A stretch of DNA of 64,000 nucleotides from the NCBI GenBank assembly GCA_036784855.1, contig JAZDSV010000012.1:186001-250000 (forward strand). The letters run 5' to 3'. The position numbers and the translations under genes are program-made. Position 1 is the first letter of the stretch; every line of letters starts with the position of its first letter. Of this stretch, positions 1 to 11,076 are shown piece after piece. This stretch comes from Aphelidium insulamus. Lineage: Eukaryota > Aphelidiomycota > Aphelidea > Aphelidiaceae. The notes under the pieces are model-generated. The model was not told the origin of the DNA. It did not search any database and saw only the letters and a program-made list of their open reading frames with translations.

Positions 1-366
<366 letters not shown>

Positions 367-385
367 CTATTGTCACTAAAGGTGT

Positions 386-833
386 TCATCTCACGTCGTA
401 GCCGTAGTCGCCGTCCTGCAGAGTGCGGGCGTCCGCGTACAGCCGCTCGATGGGCGCATTGGGGTCAATGTCGTCAAAGTGCAGCGCGTTCATGGCCGTC
501 TGTGAGACAAACCGGCTGCTGCTGCCACCACCGCTCTCCACATCGCGGCCGCTACGGGGTGGACTGTGCAGCAGTGGGCTGCGTTGCGTGCTTGCCGTGT
601 CGGTGTGAGGATGGCTGTGGTCATCATCATCAACGTCCCCCGCCGACACCGTGTCATAGTTGTGGCGCCCTGAAGCCAGCGTGAACACGGAGCGAAAGTT
701 GGTGCCGCGCCAAGTGTGCTTCACCTCCAGCAGGAGATCTACATACATACACATACATATACACATACATACATACATACATACATACATACATACATAC
801 ATACATACATACATACATACATACATACATACA

Positions 834-869
<36 letters not shown>

Positions 870-1998
870 TATACATACATACATACATACATACATACAT
901 ACATACACATACATACATACATACATACATACATACATACATACATACATACATACATACATACATACATACACACATACATACATACATACATACATAC
1001 ATACACACATACATATACATACATACATATATACACTCATGCATATAATTAACTGTAGACATATGTACATAATTAATCATGTACATGTTGAACTAGTATG
1101 TACGCACCAGCAGCGGATATGACATCCATTTTCGCCAACAATGCAATGCCAAAGCCTTGCCAGAAGGAGAGAAAGAGCACGGCCTTGACACACAAGAACT
1201 TTGGCTATCCTAATATTAATCACCTGGGACCGTCAATGAGGACAAGCAGCACTCACCCACGGCTTAAAGGGCGCCAGATCGTGACATGTGGCCAGGTATA
1301 GCAGGGCCAGACAGTAGAGGCTGAGACACACGCTCACGTTGCTGATCAGTGCCAGGTAAAAGTAGGCCGACGCGGCAGAGATTTCGCCGGTCTGATACAC
1401 GCCAGCCAGGCGGCACACAAACGTCAACATAGCTACGGCTGGCTTCACTGCCACAAACTGGAGAAGGCCTCGCTTCAGCCACAGAAAGTCTGCGTGCCTT
1501 GATAAATCTATCGGCGGTGCGCAGCAGTTGACGGGGAAAGTGTGCGGCACCGGTAGCCGGCCGTCGTCCATGGACGCCATGAGGTCGTCCTCACCGCCCA
1601 GGTAAGTCACGAGCAGCTGGAAGAATATCCACAGCACAAACGCTTCGTAAAAGTCTCGGAACGGGTCCAGCACCGCCGCGGTCCACATTCCCGCGCGCAG
1701 GCTGTCTGAATTGTCGGCGTCGGTGTCGCCAGCAGACTCTGCCGACGACTCGACCAGGCTCAGCCACGCGGTCACGCCATACATGGCCGGCATCCATATT
1801 ATGCGCAGTATCAGACCTGTGTGGATCGTCATACACTCAGTGGCAGCAGTGTCACGAGCGGGGCACCATACGCTGCAGGTCCGGCCGCCGATAGTTCTTC
1901 AGGTGGCACCACGACGAGTAGAGACACAGGGCACACGTCACACACGCAAACACTCCGGCCACCGAGCGGGCGCCGGGATCCGCGGCTATGGCGACCAT
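386..1998 (-). CDS. TMEM184 / organic solute transporter alpha (DUF300) family membrane protein
   Basis: Multi-pass membrane protein of the TMEM184 family. Start at 1998 gives a first exon with a membrane segment followed by LKNYRRPDLQRM, the usual loop after helix 1. A second exon (about 1805-1259) holds the helix 2-5 region, with YEAFVLW, a YLGGE motif, the CCAPP segment and KRGLLQFV. A third exon (1204 to about 1095) reads PKFLCVKAVLFLSFWQGFG, the most conserved part of the family. The last exon (about 735-386) is a Ser/Asp/His-rich cytoplasmic tail. The exon expected to encode the conserved F-x-I-C-x-E-M helix is not visible; the long CATA microsatellite occupies that interval. The exon 1/2 junction has no clean GT-AG solution. 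The function in this organism is unknown; relatives are transporters or trafficking proteins. Confidence 0.8.
741..1032. repeat. Long (CATA)n microsatellite with short (TA)n and CACA interruptions
   Basis: About 290 bp of almost pure CATA tetranucleotide repeat, interrupted near 860-870 by TATATATATA and by scattered CACA units. It lies inside the last predicted intron of the TMEM184 gene. The reading frames across it (Tyr-Met-Cys-Val or His-Thr-Tyr-Ile repeats) are low complexity and were not called as genes. Confidence 0.95.
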
Positions 1999-2147
1999 TC
2001 GCGCAGTCTGGGGATTCCCTTTCCCGCGGAGAATTCGGCTTTACTGGACTGACTGGGAATTTTCCTGGTTGAGGGAATTCCTGGGACAACGTTTGACTGG
2101 GACGACAACAAACTTCTGGGTGAATTCCCCGACCGCAAGGAAAAAAT

Positions 2148-3644
2148 ATGGTACACGCGATGAAGGCGACCGTCGCGCCGCATCCCTCGCCGTCAAGGAC
2201 TGACAATGCCATGCTGGCTTGCTGTGCCCTGCAGCCCGGCGATGTGATATTCACAGAGAGGACGTGGCTGCACTCGCTGCACCCGCTTGGCGCGTCATTC
2301 AAACCCGACGCCGACAGTGCCATCCCCGACGACTGGCAGCGACTGCTGTTCGGGTGGACCAGACTGCTACAGGAATCTTCCTCCCTCGATACCGAAGTAG
2401 AAAGTGATGACGTACTTATGCCACGCCCGATATCCGAATATCTGGGTCTATCGGTGGATGGCGTGCTGAGCGCGTTGGCCAAGCAAAGTGACCCCGAGCG
2501 CATAACTGAGTACGACGATGGACTGGCCAGGTTTCGTCGCGTATTGGTAACGCGTGCCAAGAACTACAAGAAGAAGCACAGAGGTCAGGATTCGGCGGCG
2601 GCGGCGGCGCCGACAGTTCCATCCATGGATACACTTCGCACAATGCTCTACGTTGTGGAGACCAACTGTCATTCGCGCATCTCGTCACACTGTGCGTCGC
2701 AAAGCGGGGAAGAACTAGTCGGAGTGTGGTTCACTGGGTCTTATATGGAGCACTCATGTGTGCCCAATGCCACGGCAAACATCACGTTCACGCCCAACAC
2801 GGGTAACCAGTGGGCAGAGCTGCAAGTACGCGCCATCGCAGCGATCAATGCCGGGGATATTGTTACCATATCGTATCATGATCGTGAGTTTCTGCCGCGG
2901 CACGAAAGGCAAATGCTGCTGGATAAGCGTGGCTTTCGTTGCAAGTGCCCGCTCTGCACAGGAATGGATGCTGCTGGGCTACCCGTTCCTGATCTGGGCC
3001 ACGCAATGATGTGTACCAAGTGCGTGGCCGGCATTGCTAGACTGCAGTGGGGAGAAACTATGGATACAGTGTGCGATCGATGTGACCACGTCATTGGCCA
3101 AGACGCTGTGTTGACATATAAGGGTGCGTTGCAAGTGCTCGATGGAGAGCAAGCCGACCAAGAGACCCTGCTTTCCATTGCACATACTATACACAACGTT
3201 CTAGACCAATTGTTCGCCAGTGATGGAGTAACTACCATGACGTCTCGCTGCTCCGATATGAACAGAATTGCAGAGGAGATTGTTGCACTGGTTGCGACGC
3301 AGTTTCGACAAGAACATGGCAATTTGGCCGGTGTACACCCATGCGACTCTGCTATTTATCTGTTTCTCAACAGCAACATTTACGACAACTCTTCTGCCCT
3401 GCTATCGATGCTGCCATCTCCGCACGACCAATGCGCACCGGTGATGACGCTGTGGTTGCTGTGCTGTTCGCTGCGCAATGGCGACATTCTTTATAAACGA
3501 TACGACTACCACAGCTCTGATGTGAAGCACCACATGGAATGGTTTATGCAAACTGCGTCAAAGCCGAGTGTCAAGGACAGCTATCATTCCGTACTAGTTA
3601 TACTGGCGCCAATGCGAATCCAATATGATTTGGTTATAGAGTGA
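2148..3644 (+). CDS. SMYD-like SET-domain protein lysine methyltransferase
   Basis: An uninterrupted 498-codon gene. The core SET signature is present: the EHSCVPNATAN motif at about residues 202-212, the GDIVTISYHD catalytic strand around 236-245, and the cysteine-rich post-SET motif CKCPLC just after. SMYD-family proteins move a methyl group from S-adenosylmethionine to lysines of histones or other proteins. The N-terminal LxPGDVIFTE strand is the split first half of the SET domain. An Ala-rich insert (residues ~145-155) precedes the second half. No MYND zinc finger (the usual SMYD insert) is evident, so this is a MYND-less SMYD/SET5-like member. It is divergent with TMEM184 across about 150 bp. 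The C-terminal ~200 residues are not assignable. Confidence 0.85.
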   Translation: MVHAMKATVAPHPSPSRTDNAMLACCALQPGDVIFTERTWLHSLHPLGASFKPDADSAIPDDWQRLLFGWTRLLQESSSLDTEVESDDVLMPRPISEYLGLSVDGVLSALAKQSDPERITEYDDGLARFRRVLVTRAKNYKKKHRGQDSAAAAAPTVPSMDTLRTMLYVVETNCHSRISSHCASQSGEELVGVWFTGSYMEHSCVPNATANITFTPNTGNQWAELQVRAIAAINAGDIVTISYHDREFLPRHERQMLLDKRGFRCKCPLCTGMDAAGLPVPDLGHAMMCTKCVAGIARLQWGETMDTVCDRCDHVIGQDAVLTYKGALQVLDGEQADQETLLSIAHTIHNVLDQLFASDGVTTMTSRCSDMNRIAEEIVALVATQFRQEHGNLAGVHPCDSAIYLFLNSNIYDNSSALLSMLPSPHDQCAPVMTLWLLCCSLRNGDILYKRYDYHSSDVKHHMEWFMQTASKPSVKDSYHSVLVILAPMRIQYDLVIE

Positions 3645-3691
3645 ATCTATATTAAATTATCTGAACCGATTTCGACATGTAAAATATAACG

Positions 3692-5885
3692 CTAATTTTC
3701 ACAGTCCGCTTCGACCAAGGGGAATATGGCACCAAGAGTGTACTCTTTCGGAACCTTCAAGTCCATCTCCGATGAAGATTTGCAAAACTTGACAACAGTC
3801 AGCCGAGCCTTCAGTAGCGGTATCATTGGGACGTCTGCAACTACAGTTATATTGTAGGTTCCACACGGCAACAAGACTTGCCTATGCGAACGGGAAACCC
3901 TTCCGGCAATTGCGAGTCACGAAATGCAATTAGCTCTTCCATGGAGCAAGTCTTCTGTGCCGCCCATGCCAATATTGGCCACAGCTCTTGCAGAGTCGGC
4001 ACATTCTTCTTGCTCAGAAACAGCGTGCAGGGCTTGTCACGAACAAACGTAACGCTGGACGAAGTGCAATCACGGCCCAACTTGACTTTCTGGCCGGATT
4101 GATTACTGCCAAAATAGTCGTCTGCAAGTAGGAAATCATTTGCTGGTGCGGGGAAATCTTTGATGTGCATTCGGGCCTCTGATACGGCTGCTGCTGCCAC
4201 AGGAGCACACGAAGCTTGTGTCGGTGCACGTGAATGAACATGAACAGTGTTCAATGCGACAGAGTGTGATGTTGCATGTCGCTTTCTGTTTCCAAATGCC
4301 TGTGCAATCCGCTCCGTCAACACCATGTTGACCAACTCGACATCTTCTTGTGCAAGCGGCACTTCACCATCCACCGTATAATCGTCGTCATTGTCATCGC
4401 CATTATCAGTATCGCCATTGTCGCTGTCCTGTGATGAGCTCCGTTTGAATATGCTGCGCAGCCGCGACATCTTATCCACGTCACTCTCCGCCTCCTTTAG
4501 CGAGTGGTACTTTCCCGTGACCATGGAACATGAGTCCTCTGCACTGTTTCTGCGGCTGCTGCTGTCCACCGCTGCTAGATCAGTAGCGCTGATGGCTTGC
4601 AGAGATTCCATGTTCCAGATCTTTTGCTCATTGACAGCTTTGCCTTTCTGGCTGGACCCCTTGGCATTGACCGTGGCCGCCGGTGTACGGCAAGAATCAT
4701 CGCAGTCAGCATACAGAAATTGCTCCACGACAGGCGTTCTCAAGCGGTTGATCCAGCCAAGTTTGTGAACGGAAAACACCTCTGTGTCGGCCGTGATACG
4801 TCGAATATGCTTGGTCTTCTTGCCCGAGGTGGAAAAGCGCTCGTCAACCCGCTGCAGACAGGTTCAGATGTACGCTGAGAGTATTAAGAGTGCATACGTA
4901 TATGTACCTTGATGACAAACTGCGAGATGGGCATTTCTTCAACCACCACACCGTTGAGCAAATAAGTGTCGATCAAGTCGTGCAGAATGGTTTTTGAAGG
5001 CACTGGATACACTGGCTCCATAGATTTGACGTCGTGGTTGAGCAGTGTGACGGAGACATTGCGCTCGCTATCCACAGCCATGATGGCGCTCATTGGCGCT
5101 TTAATGATCTTTAGTCCGCGGATCTTGGCCACGTCCCAGTCAATCTTGATTCCAGACAGACTCTTTCGAACGGTCAAGCGTTCCTTTGGGCACACGCGGG
5201 CAATCACGGGTACTAGGTGCGGTATTAGATGGGACCTGGGGGTGCATTTTCAAGCTTACCAGGACTCTTCAACTTGAACTCTAACTCCATTGTGAACTCT
5301 GGCATGACCTACGCATGATGTATGATACAATACAATACAAGTTCAAATAATGAGTATACGCACCTCATTCCAGCGATCCCACACGGACAGAAACTCTGTC
5401 ATCTCCTCCGTCCAACTCATTGGGATCATTCGTGACAGAATCGAGCGGTTTCCGAGGCTGAAATTAAGTGCATACATCAGTCACTTCAAATCAGTCGGAC
5501 AATGTCTTGCCAGATTGCCTCGTCCAGCGCCGTCCAGTTCTTGGCGTTGAGACTGTTGCAGCGCGCGCCATTGTCTGAATGTGCCAATGTTAGAGGGTGC
5601 AAGATCAGACTCGTTCTTTTCACCCAGCAGCAAGTGCACCATGTTCTCTCTCCCCAACATGATGGCCACATGTAGTGCCGGGTTGCCTGAGAATACGATT
5701 ATGGCCGATAAGTGAACCAAGATCCCACACTATATTTGAGTGTCAAACGCACCGCGGCAATCCCACTCATCTATATCGCGGATAAAGTCGGCGGAAGGGT
5801 CGCCGCACTTTAAGCGCCTCAGCAAGTCCCGCAACGCTTCCTCATCATTGTCCAGTATCAGTCGCGATATAATGGAGCCGCTCAT
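3692..5885 (-). CDS. ANKRD13-family protein (ankyrin repeats plus GPCR-chaperone domain)
   Basis: Spliced gene read from ATG 5885. The first exons carry ankyrin repeats (NPALHVAIMLGRENMVHLLL; NWTALDEAI). A middle exon (5207-4884) has the ANKRD13 core, with the ARVCPKERLTVRKS segment and a VSVTLLNHD strand. The last exons carry LPEGFPVR, then DVPMIPLLKARLTVVKF, the conserved FPV...I/V-P...L-x-A-R-L/I-T end of the family. ANKRD13 proteins act as ER chaperones of GPCRs (13C) or ubiquitin-binding endocytic adaptors (13A/B/D). No ubiquitin-interacting motifs are visible, which favours a 13C-like role (inference). An acidic, Ser-rich insert of roughly 170 residues lies between core and tail. It overlaps no neighbour and is divergent from RPA43 over 124 bp. 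Confidence 0.85.
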
Positions 5886-6009
5886 TGTGGAGGGTTGAGA
5901 GCAGCAAAGGCAAGAACAGCGAGAAGACTCAAGTTTGTCGGCGCGTTTGTTACAACGCGTTGCCTTCACCGAGACCTTACAGATCCTTTACACGCGTTGA
6001 TTTGCCGCT

Positions 6010-7053
6010 ATGCCCGAAAAAGTGTTGCCGCCGTCCAGCCCGTTCCGTGAGTTGGTGCTAAAGTTCTACCTGCACATTGCACCGGTGCATGCGGCCGATA
6101 TCGGCAAGGGCATCAGGGAGAAGCTCAACCGGTATTTGTTGCGGTGAGATCGCGCGTCACCGAAATGTGCCCTTGTTTGACGCGTCTTTACCCGCGCAGA
6201 TGGAATGAAGAGTGCAAGGGCGTGCTGCTCTCCTACTCCAAGGTGCGCCCGCTGCAGCGGCACGCTCGCATTCTGTACGATAGCCCGTTCGCGCACTTGC
6301 ATATTGCCGCGACATTTCTCGTATTCCAGCCGGCGGTTGGCCAGCAGATTGGTACGTGTAACCTCGTATCTTTTGTTATGCCCATACGCCTGACATCACA
6401 CACATATATATATATAGTCGGTACTGTAAACAAGCAGAGCGCCGACCATGTTGGCCTATTGATCTGTGGCACATTCAACGCGTCGCTCTCCTCCGCCGAG
6501 TTGTGCAAATTGTTCCGCTGGAGCGAGGAGCAAAGTGCCTGGGTGTCGAAGCGCGACTCTATTCCAATTGACACAACAACCGAGCTCCAGTTCACCATTG
6601 CTCAGTACGTTCCATCTCATTATTGTGTGTAACTACTGCATAGTGACTCTCATTCAGGTTGATTGTAAAAGATCAGCAGCTGAGCATTGAGGCGGTGCTA
6701 TCTGCAGACTCGAACGACGGTATAGCCAACGATGTGAATATCGTATCCACTCCGGCACCAATGTCTGTAGCGCCATCACTGGCCAAGGTGAAACCGGAGA
6801 AGAAGAATAAAAAGGATAAGGAGAAGAAGAAAGACAAAACACCATCACCAAAAAAGGTCAAGCTGGAGAAGCTAGATCATTTAGAGGAAAAGAATAAGGT
6901 AACTGAGAAGGTGGAGGAGAAGAAGAGGTAGATTGAAAAATTGGCGATGATATATATTGACATAGACTTGACTGACGTGTTTGTAGAAAGAGCGAAAAGG
7001 CGGCGGAAGCAAAAAAGAAGGTCAAGGTCAAGAAGGAATCGATGGAAATATAG
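6010..7053 (+). CDS. RPA43: DNA-directed RNA polymerase I subunit RPA43
   Basis: Five exons with consistent GT-AG junctions: 6010-6143, 6200-6351, 6418-6604, 6658-6927 and 6987-7053. The predicted protein has the SHS2-like N-terminal half (LHIAPVHAADIGKGIREKLN; YSKVRPLQ). It then has the diagnostic GTVNKQSADHVGLLICGTFN segment of the RPA43 OB domain. RPA43 forms the Pol I stalk with RPA14 and binds the initiation factor Rrn3/TIF-IA. The C-terminus is a long Lys/Glu-rich tail ending in KVKVKKESMEI, typical for nucleolar RPA43 proteins. Identification is strong. The gene is divergent from ANKRD13 and is followed by about 310 bp of non-coding DNA. Confidence 0.93.
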
Positions 7054-7366
7054 TTCAGTTTCCTGTAAACGTATTTACATGGCTGGCTGAGTAATATGGA
7101 GTAGTTGGCCCGCACTAAAGTGTCAAGCGATGGCACACCCACTTGTCGCTTGACGCTTTAACCGCGGGCAGATCAAGTACTGGTCTAGTTGTGCGCCTTC
7201 TCGTGGAGGTTGGACTGGTTAAGCCAGATACAGTGCCCTTTTATGTGCCGTTGTATCTGTGTTACGAGACATTTATATTGCAATAGAGAGGTGTACGTCA
7301 TACATTATATTGTTTACAATCAGTGAAATCGCTGTTTGAACACATTTAATAGACAACTGTCACATA
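7054..7366. other. Intergenic spacer between RPA43 and the enolase-4-like gene
   Basis: About 310 bp holding the 3' end of the RPA43 gene and the presumed promoter of the next gene. I see no RNA gene or open frame of note here. Confidence 0.6.
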
Positions 7367-9027
7367 ATGCCATCGGCGGAGACTGCGCCACTGGACAAGG
7401 CGCAGCTCAAAGAGAGGGCAGAGCACCTAGCATTGATTGAAAAGTACATGGTTACACATCTGCTGTCGGAACGACTGGAGGATGCCGTGAACAAGGTCAC
7501 CACAGAACGTCCCGATGACTGTTACGGCGTGCTGGTATGCCGGGCAGTGTGTAATACATGTCCACCACACATCTCCCATGGCTAGAGCATGGAGTTTGGC
7601 CGACTGGCCAAGACGGCCATCATCGACTCTGTCACCATACAGCCGCATGTCAACCTCCGAATGGAGCTCACGAGGAAAATCGTCGCCACCGCAAAATACC
7701 GCCAAGTGCTGGCACGTTCGCTTTCGCCAATTTGCTGCATGATTAGCTCACGGTCAGTAGCACCGCAGTGTTGTCGTGGTTCCGTGCGTCAGAGAAGAGC
7801 AAGATGTGCAGTCTGCCGGCAAGCCCTCCAAAGGCAGCGCGGACAAGAAGCGACCAGGCACGGCGCAAGTACAACGCCAGCTTGAGTCACAAGGAAGCAA
7901 GTTGGCTGGACTGCCGATGGACTCCCAGCTCGAAGACAAGCTAAAGTACGCTTGTCGCAGTGCTGTTGCTGATGGCCGGCATCACTGACTTTTATCAGAG
8001 CCATGTTTGAACAGTGCACTACGCAGCTGGAACGCGCCTGTCTACTGTCGACATCGCTTGCGCTGGCACAACTACAGGCACAGATAGACAATGTGCCGCG
8101 GAGTGCAGACACGCTTCAGATCTTGCGCTACCCTTATCTCGGTGCTGGTCAAGCAACGAAACTACCTCGGCTCATGGTTCCGATTTTGTGCGCCTCGCCG
8201 CAGACAATACTGGATGACATCTCGCTTATTGTGACGCCGCAAGCATCCGCCAGCAGCACTATCGACAAGATTATGTCCATCATGCAGTCGATATATACGG
8301 CACTGCAAAAAACTCTTCCAACTCTAATTACACAGCCAGTGGCGGCAGAAGTTGCGCCCGCCGCTGCGAAACCCTCAAAGTCACCAGCACCACCGCCGCC
8401 AAAAGATGACAAGGAGCTGTTAGTGTTGGCGGCCAACAAAGTTTGCACGCTCTCTGCAGGTGTGGTCGGCACCACGGCAGATCAGCTGATTGCATGCATC
8501 ATCCAGTGCCTGCGGAGTGCTGTGAATCCATCGCTGGTCACCGTGGCGTTGCGCATCAATGGCACCGCAGAAACATCGCTGTTGTCGACAAGCGTTCAGC
8601 AATTGCTCGCCGAGCGTCCAGAAATCGAATTTGTTGACCTTGCTTGTGTCGATTCTGTACGTAGATTACGCAATGTACTTCAAGCTATAAAACTAAACAT
8701 TCACAGCCTGATCTGAAAAGTGAAGCGACACAACTCCTGGGGACGCGATGCTGCCATGTAGTAGATCCACTCCGATTTTGCAGCTTGAAAACTATTCGAG
8801 ACGATTTTGCCGACAAATCGAATGTTGTGCTGGACTGCACCGCCACCTGCTTCGAAGATGGTTCAGAAGTGGACATGGTAAGATAATTCATTGTTTCTAC
8901 AAATGTGTATAAATCTATTATTAAGGCATACGCGGTGGGTGCACAGTACTTGCGTGTGATGCCACCGACAAAGGTGCCAGAGTTGGCGATACTTAACCGG
9001 TACTTTGACCTCGCCACCAAGTTATAA
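7367..9027 (+). CDS. Enolase-4-like protein
   Basis: Several exons join in frame: 7367-7534, 7586 to about 7752, about 7789-7946, about 8000-8655, then two 3' exons ending at TAA 9027. The N-terminal region (ALIEKYMVTHLLSERLEDAV, then DDCYGVL and FGRLAKTAIIDSV) follows the plan of animal ENO4, whose N-terminal domain precedes a degenerate enolase fold. The middle has LPRLMVPILCASPQ, aligned with the PLLMVSLVSCG segment of ENO4, then a Pro/Lys linker. The end (GTRCCHVVDPLR; YLRVMPPTKVPELAILNRYFDLA) matches the final enolase barrel strands. Standard enolase active-site motifs (SGET, KLNQ) are not seen, so catalytic 2-phosphoglycerate dehydration is doubtful. In animals ENO4 is a sperm flagellar protein; the role here is unknown. 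Confidence 0.7.
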
Positions 9028-9059
9028 CGAAATAATTAATTAAATTTATCTAAATCAAT

Positions 9060-9838
9060 TTACGAACAGCAAGAAAATATGCCGGCGCTGCTCGGAGCTG
9101 CCAAGTCAATAACGGCGTCCGTGTCGGCCGCAGTTTCTGCAGATTCAGAGACGGTGGCGGCCTTAATTTTTCGGCAAATCGCGCGAAACATTTCGTCGAC
9201 GCCTACGAGTTAACGGTGGTGCTACGTCATGAGTAAAAAACGTCATACCAGCACCAGTCAGTGCAGACACCTCAAATGCTATTCCGTTTACAGATGACGC
9301 GTACTCGGCGCCGTCTTGACTCGAGATTTTTCGGCTGTTTGCCATATCGCGCTTATTACCGCATATGGCCAGCGCTATTGCATTAGTACACCACGTAGCC
9401 TGTGTATACGGAATTTGTCGCACCTTTCAGACCCGTTGTGTTTTTACGCAACTCTGCCACCCACGAATCTATCTCTTGGAACGTTGGCCGCTGCGTGATA
9501 TCGTAGACCACGATGGCAGCATCAGCGCCGCGAAAATAGAGAGGCGCCAGTGATCTAAAACGTTCTTGACCGGCAGTGTCCCAGATTTGCAATTTCAAGC
9601 TGCAGCCATCTAGCAGCGCGCGTTTAGTCATTAGCGACGCGCCGACTGTTGACTGCGATGTGCCGGTGAATATGTCGTCCACGTATCGTCTGGCGATTGC
9701 TGTCTTGCCGACACCTAACAGTGTTGGTCGCATATATTTCAGTTCACTGTTACAATTACCTTGGCATCCGACTATGCAGATTTTGGCTTCAAGTGTCCGG
9801 GACCTGAGGGCAATTGTGTTGGTGTCTGTCCCGCTCAT
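9060..9838 (-). CDS. Rab5/Rab22-like small GTPase
   Basis: Spliced minus-strand gene. G1 is split by an intron (ICIVGCQG then GVGKTAIARRYV). Also visible are G3 (WDTAGQERFRSLAPLYFRGA, which is the Rab5/21/22 type), G4 (GNKRDM) and a G5 that reads SALTG rather than SAKTG. The last exon ends in a prenylation motif SCCS, the dicysteine geranylgeranylation signal of Rab5-group proteins. These GTPases control early endosome fusion and sorting. ATG 9838 is preferred because the protein then begins shortly before the first beta strand; an in-frame ATG at 9913 would add about 25 residues. It is convergent with the enolase-4-like gene, with 32 bp between stops. Confidence 0.88.
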
Positions 9839-9962
9839 GCTGTCAACAAGATGAGAAAGGCGAAAAAAGGAGAAAAGTGGCGCAACCAGCGCCTCCAATG
9901 ATTGGCTTGACAAAAAGAAAAACCCGCTCTATTTAATGCACCCATAGTTGAGCAGCCATAAC

Positions 9963-11010
9963 CTAAGTTGATATGTTGGACAAGTAGTAAGACTCTTGTG
10001 CACTGACCTCCTGCCAGTTGTACTTGAGATTGAGCATGTCTTTAACTCTACCAGGCCACTCTTTGATGGGGTTGTGACTGTGGGGAATTGATAAATATGA
10101 TGACCCGATAATATATGTAACAACTTGCCTTAAATTGAGTTCGCGCAGGACAAAGAGTTCCGTCGTAGTTGAAGCAACTGACGATATTTTATTTCGACTG
10201 CAGATTCAACTTTGAATCAGTAGCCAAAGTTACAGATTATGTACCTCAAGTCCAAAACCTTCAAGTTGGGGCACTTTGAAAAAAGCTTTACCGCTTCTTC
10301 CTGCTCCGATAAGGCCACGATTTCATAATACAGAAATAAATGAAGCGTACGCTAAGCTCCTCGATTTTGCACCCAGATAGGTCAAATGTTTCAATTTGCT
10401 GCAGTTTTGCTAGAATTAGAGGAATCCGAGTAAAACTGTTGCCGGACAGCGATATTTTCTGCAGCGCAAGCGAACCGAGCTCATTCGGTAGTGCGTCTAA
10501 CTCGTTCTTATCCAACTTTAGTTCAGTTAGCTTTCTGAGCGTTCCAACAGCTTCCGGCAGCCGTTTAAGCTTATTTCCTCGCAAATCCAGTGTACACAGA
10601 CGTTCCAGACGAGCTATATCACTTGGAATGTCGTTTAGTTGGTTATAGCTCAAGTTCAAATGCTTCAGGGAAGCCAATGCCAATATTTTCGGCGAAATGC
10701 TCGTCAACTTGTTTCCTTCGCATGGTTATTGCCAAATGCAGCATGATTGCCCACATACCACCAAAGTCCAGTGCCTCCAGTTTGGACAGCGTATCCAGCT
10801 TGGCGTTTTTCAGGTCACTTATCAGGTTTCCAGCCATGTTCAAAGACTTGAGTTCCTTGAGCACCGTAATCTACATGCTTCAATTCAGGCACCACGCAGT
10901 AGCATATGTATCAGCACTTTGTTGGGAAAGGCATTCAAGTCCAGATAGCTGATATCTAGCTCGTCGGTGTGCTTGGCCACAGACATGGCCTTGCCGAGTT
11001 GGTTGCCCAT
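9963..11010 (-). CDS. LRRC57-like leucine-rich-repeat protein, probably N-myristoylated
   Basis: Starts at 11010 with MGNQLGKAM, a good N-myristoylation site identical in style to LRRC57 (MGN...). It continues into about seven short LRRs of the L-x-x-L-x-L-x-x-N-x-L type (LNLSYNQLNDIPSDIARL; LDLRGNKLKRLPEAVGTL; LKLDKNELDALPNELG). At least four introns split the repeats. The last exon reads HNPIKEWPGRVKDML and ends at TAG 9963. The protein is likely a small membrane-attached LRR adaptor; its partner is unknown. It lies just downstream of the large myosin on the same strand, with 66 bp between them. Confidence 0.8.
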
Positions 11011-11076
11011 GTTGCTGGTGGCTACCGACGACTGTTGCTGAAACAAAGAAGACAATATTTACACAATATACATAAT

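Noticed and set aside
386-1086. Long frames of Met-Tyr-Cys-Val or His-Thr-Tyr-Ile repeats on both strands
   Set aside because: They are translations of the CATA microsatellite; only the unique 3' part (735-386) is kept as the TMEM184 tail.
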